Positions 25,438 through 35,559 are shown, counted from the stretch's first letter. The stretch is 61,407 nucleotides of DNA from Lentisphaeria bacterium (GCA_017457105.1 JAFTIA010000002.1:1-61407), one strand, 5' to 3'. The notes: generated from the letters alone by a model not told the origin. Numbers and translations are program-made.

Positions 25438-27483
25438 ATGTTTGATGCAGCACTTGCCAAACGCACAGCAAACACCATCCGTACGCTTTCTGCGGATGCC
25501 ATCGATAAAGCCAGAAGCGGCCACCCGGGAATGCCCCTCGGCTGTGCCGATATTGCCGTGACCCTCTGGGCAAAATATTTGCATCACAATCCCGCCAATC
25601 CCCAGTGGATCGGGCGTGACCGCTTTGTTCTTTCTGCCGGACACGGCTCCATGCTGCAATACAGTTTGCTGCATCTTTTCGGCTATGGCCTGACCATGGA
25701 TGATTTGAAAAATTTCCGGCAGCTGGGCTCGTTGACGCCGGGCCATCCTGAAGTCGGCCACACTGCCGGGGTGGAAGTAACTACCGGTCCTCTTGGGAGC
25801 GGCCTCAGTTCCGCAGTGGGTATTGCCATGGCGGAAAAACACTTTGATGCTGTGACCGGGCTGGATAAATCCGGCATTCGCCTGCCCAAAGTGGTCGTTC
25901 TGTGCGGCGACGGCTGTATGATGGAAGGTTGTACCAATGAATCCGCCTCCCTTGCCGGACACCTGAAACTGGACAATGTAGTGGTGTTCTACGACTCCAA
26001 CCGCATTACCATTGAAGGCAATACCGATCTGGCGTTCAGCGAAGATACGGGAGCCCGTTTTGCCGCCATGAACTGGCGTGTGCTCACCATCGAAAACGCC
26101 AACGATATTGCCGAATGCGACAAAGGAATGGCAGAAGCCTTCCAGTCAGACGGCCGCCCCACACTGGTCATCTGCAAGACCGCCATCGGCTGGGGCGCCC
26201 CCAATAAGCAGGGCAAGTCCTGCGCTCACGGGGAACCGCTCGGGGCAGATGAAACTGCCGCCATGAAAAAGGCTCTGGGGATGCCCGAAGAAGCCTTTAC
26301 AGTGGAAGATGCCGTCCGTCAGTTCTGTGCCAATACCGTTACAAAACTGCAGGAAGATGCCGCGGCATGGGATAAGGAATTCCAAAAATTTGTGGAAGCC
26401 GATGAACTCCGTGCCGCAAAGATCGAGAAACTGCTGAACAAAACTCTTCCGGAAGATCTGGAAGCCCAGCTTCTGGCGGCGGCTCCGGTGGATAAACCCG
26501 TTGCCTCCAGAGCTTCCGGCGGTGCGGTTCTGCAGAAGGCGGCAGAACTGGTCCCGGCACTGTGGGGCGGAGCGGCGGACCTTGCTCCATCAACCAAGTC
26601 CGACATCAAAAAGGCAGACAGTTTCTCCGCAGACAATTACGCTGGGCAGAATATCCATTTCGGCATCCGGGAACTTGCCATGGGGCTTGCCGGGAACGGG
26701 ATGGCTCTGCAGGGCTCGACCATTCCCTACACCTCCACCTTCTTTGTTTTCTCGGACTATATGAAGCCCGCCATGCGTCTGGCGGCGATTCAGAAACTCC
26801 ATGAAATCTACATCTTCACTCACGATTCTTTCTATGTTGGCGAAGATGGTCCCACTCATGAACCCGTTGAACAGATCGCCATGCTCCGGAGCATTCCCGG
26901 AATGACGGTGATCCGTCCGGCAGAAGCCCACGAAGTTGCCCAGGCTTGGGCGGCGGCACTCCGGGCCGATGGTCCGGTGGCACTCCTGCTTACCCGGCAG
27001 GATCTGCCGCCCTTTGCGCCGGAAATGGCGGCCAGGGCGGATGTTTCCAGAGGGGCTTATGTGGTGGATGATGACGAAGACTTTGAAATCATCCTGATTG
27101 CCACCGGTTCGGAGGTCCATGTAGCGTTGGGGGCGGCAAAGATCTTCCGGGAGGAAGGCATTGCCACCCGTGTGGTTTCCATGCCGTCGCAGGAACTTTT
27201 CATGCGTCAGGAACTGGAATATCAGGAATCGGTTCTGCCTTCGGAGTGCGAGATCCGCATTTCTCTGGAAGCGGGCAGCACCTTCGGCTGGGATCGCTTT
27301 GTCGGAACGTACGGGCTCCCCATCGGGCTGGATCACTTCGGGGCATCCGCTCCGTACAAAGTGCTGGCAGAACAGTTCGGGTTTACGCCGGAAGCCGTGT
27401 TCCAGCGTTTCCAATCCGTCTACATGCACGACCATTGTGACTGCGGCTGCGACGACTGCCACGGAGATTGCCACCACGAATAA
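25438..27483 (+). CDS. tkt: Transketolase with a Cys/His-rich C-terminal tail
   Basis: Thiamine-diphosphate enzyme of the non-oxidative pentose phosphate pathway, 681 residues. N-terminal domain: SGHPGMPLGCADIAVTLW, LSAGHGSMLQYSLLHLFGY, and the ThDP motif GDGCMMEG ... DSNRITIEG. Middle domain: FGIRELAMG and THDSFYVGEDGPTHEPVEQ. C-terminal domain: ATGSEVHVA and the phosphate-binding FGWDRFVGTYG. The last 18 residues, HDHCDCGCDDCHGDCHHE, are not part of the family and look like a metal-binding tail. AAAGGA lies 9 bases before the ATG. Confidence 0.96.
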   Translation: MFDAALAKRTANTIRTLSADAIDKARSGHPGMPLGCADIAVTLWAKYLHHNPANPQWIGRDRFVLSAGHGSMLQYSLLHLFGYGLTMDDLKNFRQLGSLTPGHPEVGHTAGVEVTTGPLGSGLSSAVGIAMAEKHFDAVTGLDKSGIRLPKVVVLCGDGCMMEGCTNESASLAGHLKLDNVVVFYDSNRITIEGNTDLAFSEDTGARFAAMNWRVLTIENANDIAECDKGMAEAFQSDGRPTLVICKTAIGWGAPNKQGKSCAHGEPLGADETAAMKKALGMPEEAFTVEDAVRQFCANTVTKLQEDAAAWDKEFQKFVEADELRAAKIEKLLNKTLPEDLEAQLLAAAPVDKPVASRASGGAVLQKAAELVPALWGGAADLAPSTKSDIKKADSFSADNYAGQNIHFGIRELAMGLAGNGMALQGSTIPYTSTFFVFSDYMKPAMRLAAIQKLHEIYIFTHDSFYVGEDGPTHEPVEQIAMLRSIPGMTVIRPAEAHEVAQAWAAALRADGPVALLLTRQDLPPFAPEMAARADVSRGAYVVDDDEDFEIILIATGSEVHVALGAAKIFREEGIATRVVSMPSQELFMRQELEYQESVLPSECEIRISLEAGSTFGWDRFVGTYGLPIGLDHFGASAPYKVLAEQFGFTPEAVFQRFQSVYMHDHCDCGCDDCHGDCHHE

Positions 27484-27510
27484 ATCGGGACCACAGGAGC
27501 ATAAAAAGCT

Positions 27511-28272
27511 ATGAAGTGTCTTTTGTCAGGAATTGCGGCACTTGCCGTTCTGCTGCTTGCCGGCTGCCGGGAGGCCCGGGATACCGGAGAACTGCTGGAA
27601 CAGTCATCCCGGCAGCTTGCGGCAGGAAAATATACCCAGGCCCTTGCCACGGCAGATCTGGCAGTCCGGAATGCGCCGGGCAGGGTTGATGCTCTGCTGA
27701 TGCGCGCCATTGCCCAGGAACGCACCGGCAGACCGGATCTGGCCCTGTCCAGTGCCCTTGAGGCGGAAAAACTGGCTCCCGCCTCATTTGCAGTCCAATA
27801 CACACTGGGGCGGCTTTATGCAGCAGACCGGAAAACATATCCGCAAGCATTGATGGCATTGAGCAAAGCATTGGCGATCCGCCCGGGGGACCGGAATGTG
27901 CTGATCTTGCAAGCCAATGTTTACATGGGACTGCGTCCGGCATACGCCATGCAGATTTTGAAGCAGTTGCAGCGGGATACAGCACTGGCATCCGGGGCCG
28001 GATATTGCAATGAATTGGGCGTAAGCCAGCTTCTTTGCGGCAAAGTCCGGGATGGCGGCGTGCAGTTGAATCTTGCCGTTATGCGGGCACCCCGCAATCC
28101 GGTTTTCCGGCTGAATTATGCCCGGTATCTGGATTTTTATGCAAAGCAGCCGACAGCGGCACTGGTGCATTATCAGACCTATCTCGGACTTTCGCAAAAT
28201 CTGGCGGGGCACGATCACTTCCGTAAGTGGACCGCCGCACGCTGTTCTGAAATCCAGGGACGGAGAAGGTAA
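27511..28272 (+). CDS. TPR-repeat lipoprotein
   Basis: A 253-residue protein with a lipoprotein signal (LLLAGC, Cys about residue 18) and a series of tetratricopeptide-like helices: AAGKYTQALATADLAVRNAPGRVDALLMRAIAQERTGRPDLALSSALEAEKLAP (key AP/P spacing), then KTYPQALMALSKALAIRPGD. It is probably attached to the outer or inner membrane facing the periplasm and used for protein-protein contacts. An AGGAG site precedes the ATG. Its stop TAA shares one base with the ATG of dnaG, so the two are translationally linked although functionally unlike. Confidence 0.8.
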   Translation: MKCLLSGIAALAVLLLAGCREARDTGELLEQSSRQLAAGKYTQALATADLAVRNAPGRVDALLMRAIAQERTGRPDLALSSALEAEKLAPASFAVQYTLGRLYAADRKTYPQALMALSKALAIRPGDRNVLILQANVYMGLRPAYAMQILKQLQRDTALASGAGYCNELGVSQLLCGKVRDGGVQLNLAVMRAPRNPVFRLNYARYLDFYAKQPTAALVHYQTYLGLSQNLAGHDHFRKWTAARCSEIQGRRR

Positions 28273-30104
28273 TGGCTTCCGGTCTGATCCCTCCGGAAAT
28301 CATTGATGAAATACAGACCCGCAGTGATATTGTTGAGGTCATCGGTAACTACGTACCTCTGAAAAAGGCGGGAAGTAATTCATGGAAAGCCTGTTGTCCT
28401 TTTCATAACGAAAAAACGCCATCTTTCCATGTCCGTGGGGATAAACAGGTTTTTTATTGTTTCGGCTGTCATAAAGGCGGCAATGTCTTCAAATTTGTGA
28501 TGGAGAAAGAGGGCATCACCTTTCCGGAAGCGGCACATCTGCTGGCGGGCCGCTGCGGAGTGGATATTCCGGAAAACGCACCGGGGACGGATCCCCGGGA
28601 AGCCCGGGCCGCCGCCAACACCCGGGAACGGATGTATCAACTGAATGAAGAATTTGCCCGTTTTTTTGAACATCAACTCCTGCGTTATCCGGACTCCCCG
28701 GCGGCGCAATATCTGGCAAGCCGCAAAATCCCGCCGGAAGTGGTCAAACAATTCCGTATCGGCGCGGCTCCTGACAGTTGGGATGCAGGACTCCGGTTCG
28801 GGAAAAGCCTGGGGTTCAGCGAGGAAGAAATGCTGCGGGCAGGTGTTCTGCACCACAATGAAGAACGACGCAGAACATACGATCTCTTTCGCAACCGCCT
28901 GACTTTTGCCATTTGGAACGAACAGGGAAAAGTGGTGGGGTTCAGTGCCCGCACGCTGGAATCCGGCAAAACCAATTCTCCCAAATATGTCAATACGCCG
29001 GAAACTCCGGTTTTCAAAAAGGGACATCTTCTTTATGCCCTCCCCTTTGCCCGGCAAGCTATGGGCAATACCGGAGAGGCGATTTTGTGTGAAGGTCAGC
29101 TGGATACCATTGCCCTGCACCGCGCGGGCTTCCCGCAGGCAGTGGCTCCGCAGGGAACCGGCTTCACTCCGGATCAGGCAAGATTGATCCGGCGATATGA
29201 TGTCAAGCGGGTCCTGTTGGCATTTGACTCGGATAATGCAGGGCAGAAAGCAGTCCGGGCGGCATTGGAGATTCTTTTGCCGCTGGATATGGAAGTCCGT
29301 GTCATCGCCATTCCGGGCGGAAAAGATCCGGATGAACTTTTGCGGACCGCCGGACCGGAAGCCGTGCAGGATGCGGTCCATCATTCCATTCCATTCCTGC
29401 AATACATGCGGAATTATTACGCAAGTATTTATGACTTGAATTCGCCAGCCGGGACCGGAAGGGCACTGGAAAGTCTGGTGGAAATTTTATTACTGCTGGA
29501 AAATCCGGTATTACGGGAACTTTATCTCAAGGAAGCATCGACTCTTTTTCATGTGGGAACGGATGCGTTGAATGCGGAAATGCACCGTCGCATCCAGCGG
29601 GACCGGCGGAGAATCGCCCGTCCGGAACCGGTACAATCGCCGCAACTGCAGAAAAAGCAACAGGATGCCTTCGGGAACACCATGCTTACCCTGCTCGGTC
29701 TGGCGTTGGCAGATGAAAATATTGCCAGGGAACTGGCGGACGCCATGCCGCCGGAATATTTCCGCCCGCAACTGCCGGATCAGGCATTGAATCAGGTGAT
29801 CGCCTGTGCCATAAATGGGGAATTCAATACGGCATCCGATGCGGTATCAACTCTCTTGAACGGCTCCGACCCGGAGGCAGACGGCAAGATCGCCCGGTTG
29901 CTTGCGGGGGACAACCCCTTTTCCACCAAAGCATTGCAGCGCAAAGCCATGCGGGAATGTCTGGAATCACTGCAAGTCATGCGTCAGCGCCGCTCCGAAA
30001 CAGAGATCCTTGCGGAACTGCGCCGGGCAACGGATCCGGAAAAAAAGATGGCATTGCTTACTGAATTGACCTCATTAAAGCAGAAAACGCCGCCCAATTC
30101 CTGA
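28272..30104 (+). CDS. dnaG: DNA primase DnaG
   Basis: RNA primer synthesis at the replication fork; 610 residues, the normal size. CHC2 zinc finger at residues 42-66 (CPFHNEKTPSFHV ... FYCFGCHKGG). Core: FAIWNEQGKVVGFSAR, then the TOPRIM domain with LCEGQLDTIALHRAGF and the FDSDNAGQKA acidic pair. The C-terminal helicase-binding region is present but unspecific. rpsU and rpoD, its usual partners in many bacteria, are not next to it; it follows a TPR lipoprotein gene instead. Confidence 0.96.
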   Translation: MASGLIPPEIIDEIQTRSDIVEVIGNYVPLKKAGSNSWKACCPFHNEKTPSFHVRGDKQVFYCFGCHKGGNVFKFVMEKEGITFPEAAHLLAGRCGVDIPENAPGTDPREARAAANTRERMYQLNEEFARFFEHQLLRYPDSPAAQYLASRKIPPEVVKQFRIGAAPDSWDAGLRFGKSLGFSEEEMLRAGVLHHNEERRRTYDLFRNRLTFAIWNEQGKVVGFSARTLESGKTNSPKYVNTPETPVFKKGHLLYALPFARQAMGNTGEAILCEGQLDTIALHRAGFPQAVAPQGTGFTPDQARLIRRYDVKRVLLAFDSDNAGQKAVRAALEILLPLDMEVRVIAIPGGKDPDELLRTAGPEAVQDAVHHSIPFLQYMRNYYASIYDLNSPAGTGRALESLVEILLLLENPVLRELYLKEASTLFHVGTDALNAEMHRRIQRDRRRIARPEPVQSPQLQKKQQDAFGNTMLTLLGLALADENIARELADAMPPEYFRPQLPDQALNQVIACAINGEFNTASDAVSTLLNGSDPEADGKIARLLAGDNPFSTKALQRKAMRECLESLQVMRQRRSETEILAELRRATDPEKKMALLTELTSLKQKTPPNS

Positions 30105-30130
30105 AAAATTTCAAAAAAAATGAATCCAAG

Positions 30131-30150
30131 CCCCGATTCAGGGGATTTTC
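30131..30150 (+). terminator. Weak terminator-like hairpin after dnaG
   Basis: CCCC (30131-30134), GATTCA, GGGG (30141-30144), then ATTTTC. The stem is short and the T-run poor. An alternative pairing GAATC/GATTC exists. It stands between the dnaG stop and the promoter at 30154. Confidence 0.35.
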
Positions 30151-30153
30151 CGG

Positions 30154-30182
30154 TTGACAATACACTCAAGCGGGTGTATTTT
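30154..30182 (+). promoter_or_regulatory. Promoter with an embedded operator-like inverted repeat
   Basis: -35 TTGACA (30154-30159), 17-base spacer, -10 TATTTT (30177-30182). A perfect 7-bp inverted repeat AATACAC (30159-30165) / GTGTATT (30174-30180) with an 8-base centre TCAAGCGG covers the spacer and the -10, the usual place for a repressor operator. The segment CACTCAAGCGG also occurs at 1211-1221 near the moxR promoter. Confidence 0.6.
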
Positions 30183-30223
30183 TCGGTTGGACAAAAAGCA
30201 GAAATTACAGGAAATCAGGTTCT

Positions 30224-31804
30224 ATGGTAGATTATAAAAACAGTTCACCCGATTGGCAGCGGCATTCCGGCGATGTGCTGGTTTTGCCGCTGGGCACTCT
30301 GGAACAGCACGGGAAGCATCTTCCGCTGAATACGGTCACGATCAGCAGCGAACGGATCGCCCGGGCTGTGGCAGAACATTTTCAGGCGGCACTGCTTCCA
30401 GCGTTGCCCATTTCAAACAGCATCGTTCACACAGGATTCCGGGGGACCTTTTCCTTTTCCCCGGAAACCCTGACCCGCATGATCCGGGATCTTGCTGATG
30501 AAGCTGAACGACAGCATTTCCGGTATCTGGTGATCATCAGCGGAGACAGCAATGTCGGTCTTCTGGATGCCGTCTGCTGCGATATCAACCGGAATGACCG
30601 CAAGATCAAGCTTCTCCCGGTTTACCCCAACTCTTTTGCGGACAGATCAGCCCTCACCTCCACCCGGAAAAAAATCACGGATTTCCATGCAGGCGAAGCG
30701 GATACCTCCCGTTTTCTGGATGCAGGCGGCATGCTTCTTGCCCAACCGGAAATGGATCGCTCCGATATAACCAGACCCAAAATTCCGTGGACACCGTCAG
30801 ATCTGGCGATTTTCGGGATCGGCAACATGAATGCCCCCGGTTATGTAGGAATGCCCGGAGAAGCCAATGGCAGCAAAGGCAGAGCGTTGAATGCAGGGAT
30901 CACAGAATCAGTGATCGCTTATCTGGAAAGCCGTCTTGCCATGCTCCGCCGTTCCAACCGCTATGCCGGTCCGGGAGGACTTTCAGTTCGGCTCATTACT
31001 CCGCTGGATATGCCGGAATTGATGCGACTGGTGGAAACAGCCCGCTGGAATCAGCAGGAAAAAGATTGGGAATTTTTGCTGGACACCTGCCCGGAAGGCT
31101 GTCTCGGGGTTGCTTATCAGGGGAAAATCATCGGCACCGCCGTTGCACTGGATTATCCCAATGGTCCGGTGTGGATCAACATGGCACTGGTAGATCCGGA
31201 ATTTCAAAGCTATTCTGTAACCAGCGATCTTGTGGAAGATCTTATGCGCCGTTTTCACGACCGCCCCCTGCGGCTGGATTCTACGCCGCAGGCATCCTCC
31301 ATTTACCGGAAACTCGGATTCCGCCCGGAATTTGAAATCATGCGACTGGTCCGGAGCGGCGGCCCCCTGCCCCCGGCTCCGACCGGCGTGCTTCGTGCTG
31401 CATTGCAGGACCTGCCGGATTTGGCAGAACAGGATGCAGAGGGCTTTATCTGTGAACGGAGCTTTGTCCTTGAGCGGCTGATGCGGGAAGATCATGACTG
31501 TGCATTTAAACTGGAAAGTGCAGACGGCTTCCTGCTGTCCCGCAAAGGATTGCGTTATCGCCAACTGGGCCCGGTCTATGCGCCGGATGACCAGAAAGCT
31601 GCCGATCTTGTGGCAGCGGCGATCCGCACCTGCAACGGCGGCGAGCTGGTGATCGATGTCCCGAAAGTCCATACCGAATTTATTGAACTGCTCCGGCACA
31701 TGGGGTTCATTGCCCAGCGTGGATTCCTGCGGATGGGTAAAAACACCCTCGTTTCCGAAAAGAAAACTCACTATTACGCCACTGTCGGCCCGGAATTCGG
31801 CTGA
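30224..31804 (+). CDS. Creatininase-family domain fused to GNAT acetyltransferase domains
   Basis: A 526-residue fusion. Residues about 1-240 are creatininase-like: LVLPLGTLEQHGKHLPLNT, SNSIVHTGFRGTFSFSP and FHAGEADTSRFL match the family's E-x-H, H-x-x-FPGT-like and HAGE-x-DTS motifs. But the metal Asp after HLPL is lost (NTVT) and the conserved GHGGN reads SGDSN, so normal amidohydrolase chemistry is doubtful. Residues about 245-380 are a GNAT fold (LDTCPEGCLGVAYQGKIIGTAV, LRLDSTPQASSIYRKLGF), and 385-520 resemble the second GNAT-like domain that often follows (Acetyltransf_18 type). It has its own regulated-looking promoter and is followed 17 bases later by an FMN reductase. Confidence 0.75.
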   Translation: MVDYKNSSPDWQRHSGDVLVLPLGTLEQHGKHLPLNTVTISSERIARAVAEHFQAALLPALPISNSIVHTGFRGTFSFSPETLTRMIRDLADEAERQHFRYLVIISGDSNVGLLDAVCCDINRNDRKIKLLPVYPNSFADRSALTSTRKKITDFHAGEADTSRFLDAGGMLLAQPEMDRSDITRPKIPWTPSDLAIFGIGNMNAPGYVGMPGEANGSKGRALNAGITESVIAYLESRLAMLRRSNRYAGPGGLSVRLITPLDMPELMRLVETARWNQQEKDWEFLLDTCPEGCLGVAYQGKIIGTAVALDYPNGPVWINMALVDPEFQSYSVTSDLVEDLMRRFHDRPLRLDSTPQASSIYRKLGFRPEFEIMRLVRSGGPLPPAPTGVLRAALQDLPDLAEQDAEGFICERSFVLERLMREDHDCAFKLESADGFLLSRKGLRYRQLGPVYAPDDQKAADLVAAAIRTCNGGELVIDVPKVHTEFIELLRHMGFIAQRGFLRMGKNTLVSEKKTHYYATVGPEFG

Positions 31805-31821
31805 TATTTCAGGAGTGAATC

Positions 31822-32397
31822 ATGAAAGTCCTTGCGATCAACGCCAGCCCCCGCCCCAACGGCAATACCGCAACCATGCTTCGTGCAGTTCTTCATGAAG
31901 CAGAAGTTGCCGGAATGGAAACGGAACTTGTTCAACTGGGCGGCAACCGGGTCAGCGGGTGTCGGGCCTGTATGGCTTGCCAGAAAATGCAGAACGGCCG
32001 TTGCGCCATTGATGACGATATCATCAACGGTATCATTTCTAAAATGCTGACCGCTGATGCTATTGTACTGGGATCCCCCACCTATTTTGCGGATGTAACG
32101 ACGGAAATGAAAGCCCTGATCGACCGGGCGGGTTATGCCTGCCGATCCATGGGGCGCCCCCTTGCCCGGAAAGTGGGAGCGGCGGTTTCTGTCCACCGCC
32201 GGGGCGGAGCCGTCTGCTCCTATGACACCATGAACCATTTTCTCTTGATTACCGGCATGATCGTTCCCGGGTCAACCTACTGGAACTTTGCCGCGGCAAG
32301 AAATATCGGCGAAGCGGAAAAAGATTCAGAAGCCCTTGCGAACATGAAAGACCTTGGACAAAACATCGTCTGGCTTCTGCAAAAGATACACAACTGA
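31822..32397 (+). CDS. Flavodoxin-fold NADPH-dependent FMN reductase
   Basis: A 191-residue flavoprotein. The N-terminus VLAINASPRPNGNTATML is the FMN phosphate-binding loop. CRACMACQKMQNGRCAIDDD has the CxxCxxC spacing of the iron-sulfur flavoprotein/FMN-reductase group. GSPTYFADVTTEMKALIDR is the second flavin-contact loop. It probably carries electrons or reduces quinones or small electrophiles in the cytoplasm. AGGAG precedes the ATG and it is 17 bases downstream of the creatininase-GNAT gene, so the two form one transcription unit. Confidence 0.88.
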   Translation: MKVLAINASPRPNGNTATMLRAVLHEAEVAGMETELVQLGGNRVSGCRACMACQKMQNGRCAIDDDIINGIISKMLTADAIVLGSPTYFADVTTEMKALIDRAGYACRSMGRPLARKVGAAVSVHRRGGAVCSYDTMNHFLLITGMIVPGSTYWNFAAARNIGEAEKDSEALANMKDLGQNIVWLLQKIHN

Positions 32398-32431
32398 ATA
32401 AATAACAAACGCGCATTATACAGGAGAATTT

Positions 32432-34555
32432 ATGGCTTCCCCAACCCATCCCGTTGAATTCCGGAATATCGGAGGCAGTTTTCAATTTTCTGCGGCAGTT
32501 CCGCAAGATCTTCCGGCGATCCTTGAGCTTGATCCGGCATTGTGGGCGGCTCTGTCCGCTCCGGTTTCGGCATTGAATACCGACAAACGCTTTCTGGAAT
32601 ATCTGGATTCCGATAAATCCGGACAAATCTGTTTGGATGACGTAAGGAACTCCATCCGTTTTGTGTTGAAATATCTGCGGGACCTTTCCCCGCTGGGCGA
32701 TCCTGCAAACGGGCTGCCATTGAGTACATTAAACAGCGAAGATGCTGATTGTAAAACGGTTCTGGATTTTGTTGAACGGCTGAAAGATGTACTGCTGAAA
32801 GAGGATCGTCTGCAACATGATCTGGTAGCGGCAAAACTGGCGGAAGTCACCGCAAGCCCGTTCAAGGGTGATGGTGTCCTGACGCCGCAGGCTGTTGCCG
32901 GGAACAATGCGGACACGCTGTATAATGCCGTACTGACCTACTCCGGCGGGACACCGTCTGCAGATGGAACCAACAAAGGGATCACCGTAGCTCAACTGGA
33001 CAAATTCAAAGTGGATGCGCAGGCATTTTTGGACTGGGCGGAAACGGCAGAATGTCCAAAATTCCGGGATCAGGACCCGGTGGGCCCCTATGATGTATTC
33101 CAGAAATTGACCGGAAAACTGGATGAATATTTCAGTTTTTGCGATCTGGTGAAACTGGATGCCACCAACCAGAAGCGGTTTCAGTTGGATCCGGCGTCTC
33201 TTCCCCCGCTGGATTTGAAAGATCCGACAGCCGTCAGTTCCGCATTGACACAAGCACCTCTCACGACTCCGCAGGCAGACGGGGTACTGGATTTCAATGG
33301 AAATCTCAACCCCTTCTATCAGGCAACTTTGGAAAAATTCGCTGAAACATTCAAGATCAGCACACTTTCCAAAGCGCAATATCTTCAACTGAAACAGGAT
33401 TTTGCGCCTTATGTGGACTATCTGGGGAAAGCCCATGGAAACTCCATCGGGTCTCTCGGAAAAGAAAAACTGATGGAACTCATCAAAGATCCTGCCGATG
33501 AAACGCTCCGGAATCTTTACGCACGGGACAGCCTTCAGGGCGGCGTACTGCAAAGTTTGCGGACACTGGATATGCTGTGCCTTTATCAGAAATATCTGAT
33601 GAATTTTATCAATAACTTCGTATCCTTCAAAGCCCTCTTCTCTCCGGATTGCCGCAGCCTTCTTCAGGCGGGCCGGCTGGTGATGGATGGACATAATTAT
33701 TATCTGACCATGGTCATCCCCAATGTTGCGGCACACAAAGCGATTGCAGTGTCTTCCAATCTCTGTCTGCTTTATCTGGCGATGAATTCCGGAGCGGGGC
33801 AGACAGGCAAACCCTTTTATGTAGCAGTTGCCGTCACGGGCGGCGTACTGCAGCGGATCTACAAGGGGAAACCCGCCTATTTTATCAGCAATGACAACAA
33901 GCATTACTGTGGCAATGTCATCGATATGGTGGATGGCCCCATTTCTTTCTGGAACACAGTCTTTTCCCCGTTCCGGCGGCTGGCAAATCTTATCGGTTCC
34001 CGGATTCAGAAATTGACCGATTTTTCTACGGTAGAAAAGCAGTTGGAAACAACGGTCAATACGGGAAAATTACCGGTTGTTCCGGCGGCTCCGGCAAAAA
34101 ACGGTTTATTCAGCAGTAACGGCTCCATCTTCCTGCTGGCAGGGGGCTTGAGTGTGGCGGCAGTTGGTGCGGCGTTCAGTTTTCTGGCAAAGTCCGTGGT
34201 CAGCATTGTGGAATCCATCAGCAAAATGTCTTTGTGGACACTGATCGGTGGAACTTTGGCGATTTTACTCTTCATCTTTGTTCCCATTTCCATCAATGCG
34301 ATGCTGAAAATGCGGCGGAGAAATCTGACGATCTTTTTAGAGGCGGCGGGCTGGGCTGTCAATCTGCCCATGAGGCTCAACGCTTCTGTGTCCGGCTTGT
34401 TTACCCGGTGCGGGATCTACCCGGAAGGGGCAAAATTCAACCGCACCGAATGGGTGCCGAAGGTCAAAAGTTTCAGCTGGAAAGCTTTTCTCGGCTGGCT
34501 GGTGACCGGCCTTGTGCTGGCCGGTCTGGCAGTGGCGTATTACTTGACGCACTGA
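32432..34555 (+). CDS. Large membrane-anchored protein with EF-hand-like loop, unknown function (707 aa)
   Basis: Not recognised. The N-terminal 590 residues have no signal peptide and no hydrophobic span. Residues 59-70 ([12 protein letters not shown]) fit the EF-hand calcium loop. Weaker loops of the same style follow ([41 protein letters not shown]), suggesting a divergent repeat array. The C-terminus has three hydrophobic segments (about 570-592, 604-630 and 685-704), so the large domain is probably cytoplasmic and tethered by a C-terminal membrane domain. AGGAG precedes the ATG, 34 bases after the FMN reductase gene. It converges with folD, overlapping by 16 bases. Confidence 0.65.
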   Translation: MASPTHPVEFRNIGGSFQFSAAVPQDLPAILELDPALWAALSAPVSALNTDKRFLEYLDSDKSGQICLDDVRNSIRFVLKYLRDLSPLGDPANGLPLSTLNSEDADCKTVLDFVERLKDVLLKEDRLQHDLVAAKLAEVTASPFKGDGVLTPQAVAGNNADTLYNAVLTYSGGTPSADGTNKGITVAQLDKFKVDAQAFLDWAETAECPKFRDQDPVGPYDVFQKLTGKLDEYFSFCDLVKLDATNQKRFQLDPASLPPLDLKDPTAVSSALTQAPLTTPQADGVLDFNGNLNPFYQATLEKFAETFKISTLSKAQYLQLKQDFAPYVDYLGKAHGNSIGSLGKEKLMELIKDPADETLRNLYARDSLQGGVLQSLRTLDMLCLYQKYLMNFINNFVSFKALFSPDCRSLLQAGRLVMDGHNYYLTMVIPNVAAHKAIAVSSNLCLLYLAMNSGAGQTGKPFYVAVAVTGGVLQRIYKGKPAYFISNDNKHYCGNVIDMVDGPISFWNTVFSPFRRLANLIGSRIQKLTDFSTVEKQLETTVNTGKLPVVPAAPAKNGLFSSNGSIFLLAGGLSVAAVGAAFSFLAKSVVSIVESISKMSLWTLIGGTLAILLFIFVPISINAMLKMRRRNLTIFLEAAGWAVNLPMRLNASVSGLFTRCGIYPEGAKFNRTEWVPKVKSFSWKAFLGWLVTGLVLAGLAVAYYLTH

Positions 34556-35427
34556 AGTTTAGCGGCCTTGACCGTGTTGCGCATCAGCATGGCAATGGTC
34601 ATGGGCCCCACACCGCCGGGAACCGGCGTAATGGCAGAGGCGACCTCTTTGACTTCATCGAAGCAAACGTCGCCAACGACTTTATACCCCTTGGGACTGG
34701 ATGCATCCTGAACACGGTTGATCCCCACATCCACCACCACGGCACCCGGCTTGATCATACTGCCGCGAACAAACTCCGGCTTACCGATAGCGGCAATCAC
34801 GATATCCGCATTCCGGACAAAATCCTCCATATTTTTGGAACCGGAATGAACCACTGTCACCGTAGCATTGGCACCTTTTGCCTTCTGCATCAACAAGGCG
34901 GCAAGAGGTTTTCCCACAATATTGGAACGGCCTATCACCACGGCGTGCTTGCCGGAGGGGTCGATATTGCTTTCTTCCAGAAGCGTCATCACGCCCTGGG
35001 GGGTGCAGGGGCTGAAGCCATCGGTCTCGCCCAGCAGAAGTTTTCCCACATTCTGCGGATGGAAGCAATCAACATCTTTCTCCGGAAGAATGGCGTCCAC
35101 AACAGCCTTTTCATCGATCTGCGGCGGAGGAGGAAACTGCACCAGAATTCCGTGGACTTCCGGATCTTTGTTCAGGGAGTCAATGAGCGCGAACACATCT
35201 TCCGGGCGGGCATCCTGGGGCAGAACATGTTTCCGGGAAAGGATACCAAGTTCGGCACAGCGGGCGACTTTGCTCCGGACATAAATCTGGGAAGCGGGAT
35301 CTTCCCCGATCAGAATAACAGCAAGACAGGGATGGATCCCCTGTTTTTTCAGTTCTTCCACCATATTGGCGGTTTCCTGATTGACTTTAGCGGAAATGGT
35401 CTTTCCATCAATGAGAGAAGCGGACAT
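34540..35427 (-). CDS. folD: Bifunctional methylenetetrahydrofolate dehydrogenase / cyclohydrolase FolD
   Basis: A 295-residue enzyme interconverting 5,10-methylene-, methenyl- and 10-formyl-tetrahydrofolate with NADP. Motifs seen: [14 protein letters not shown] (catalytic K and Y region), [24 protein letters not shown], the dinucleotide loop [14 protein letters not shown], and the C-terminal [26 protein letters not shown] site precedes the ATG. It stands alone on the minus strand, back to back with the nusA operon promoter. Confidence 0.96.
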   Translation of the reverse strand: MSASLIDGKTISAKVNQETANMVEELKKQGIHPCLAVILIGEDPASQIYVRSKVARCAELGILSRKHVLPQDARPEDVFALIDSLNKDPEVHGILVQFPPPPQIDEKAVVDAILPEKDVDCFHPQNVGKLLLGETDGFSPCTPQGVMTLLEESNIDPSGKHAVVIGRSNIVGKPLAALLMQKAKGANATVTVVHSGSKNMEDFVRNADIVIAAIGKPEFVRGSMIKPGAVVVDVGINRVQDASSPKGYKVVGDVCFDEVKEVASAITPVPGGVGPMTIAMLMRNTVKAAKLQCVK

Positions 35428-35559
35428 GTTCCAATCCTTCCGGGGTTAAATGCTAAAAATCTGTCTGCTTTACAATACAACCGTTCAAGGTATTTTTCAA
35501 TCAATTCAAGCAAGGAAACAAAAACTTTCCCATTTCCCGTAAAAAAAACGAAAAAAAAC

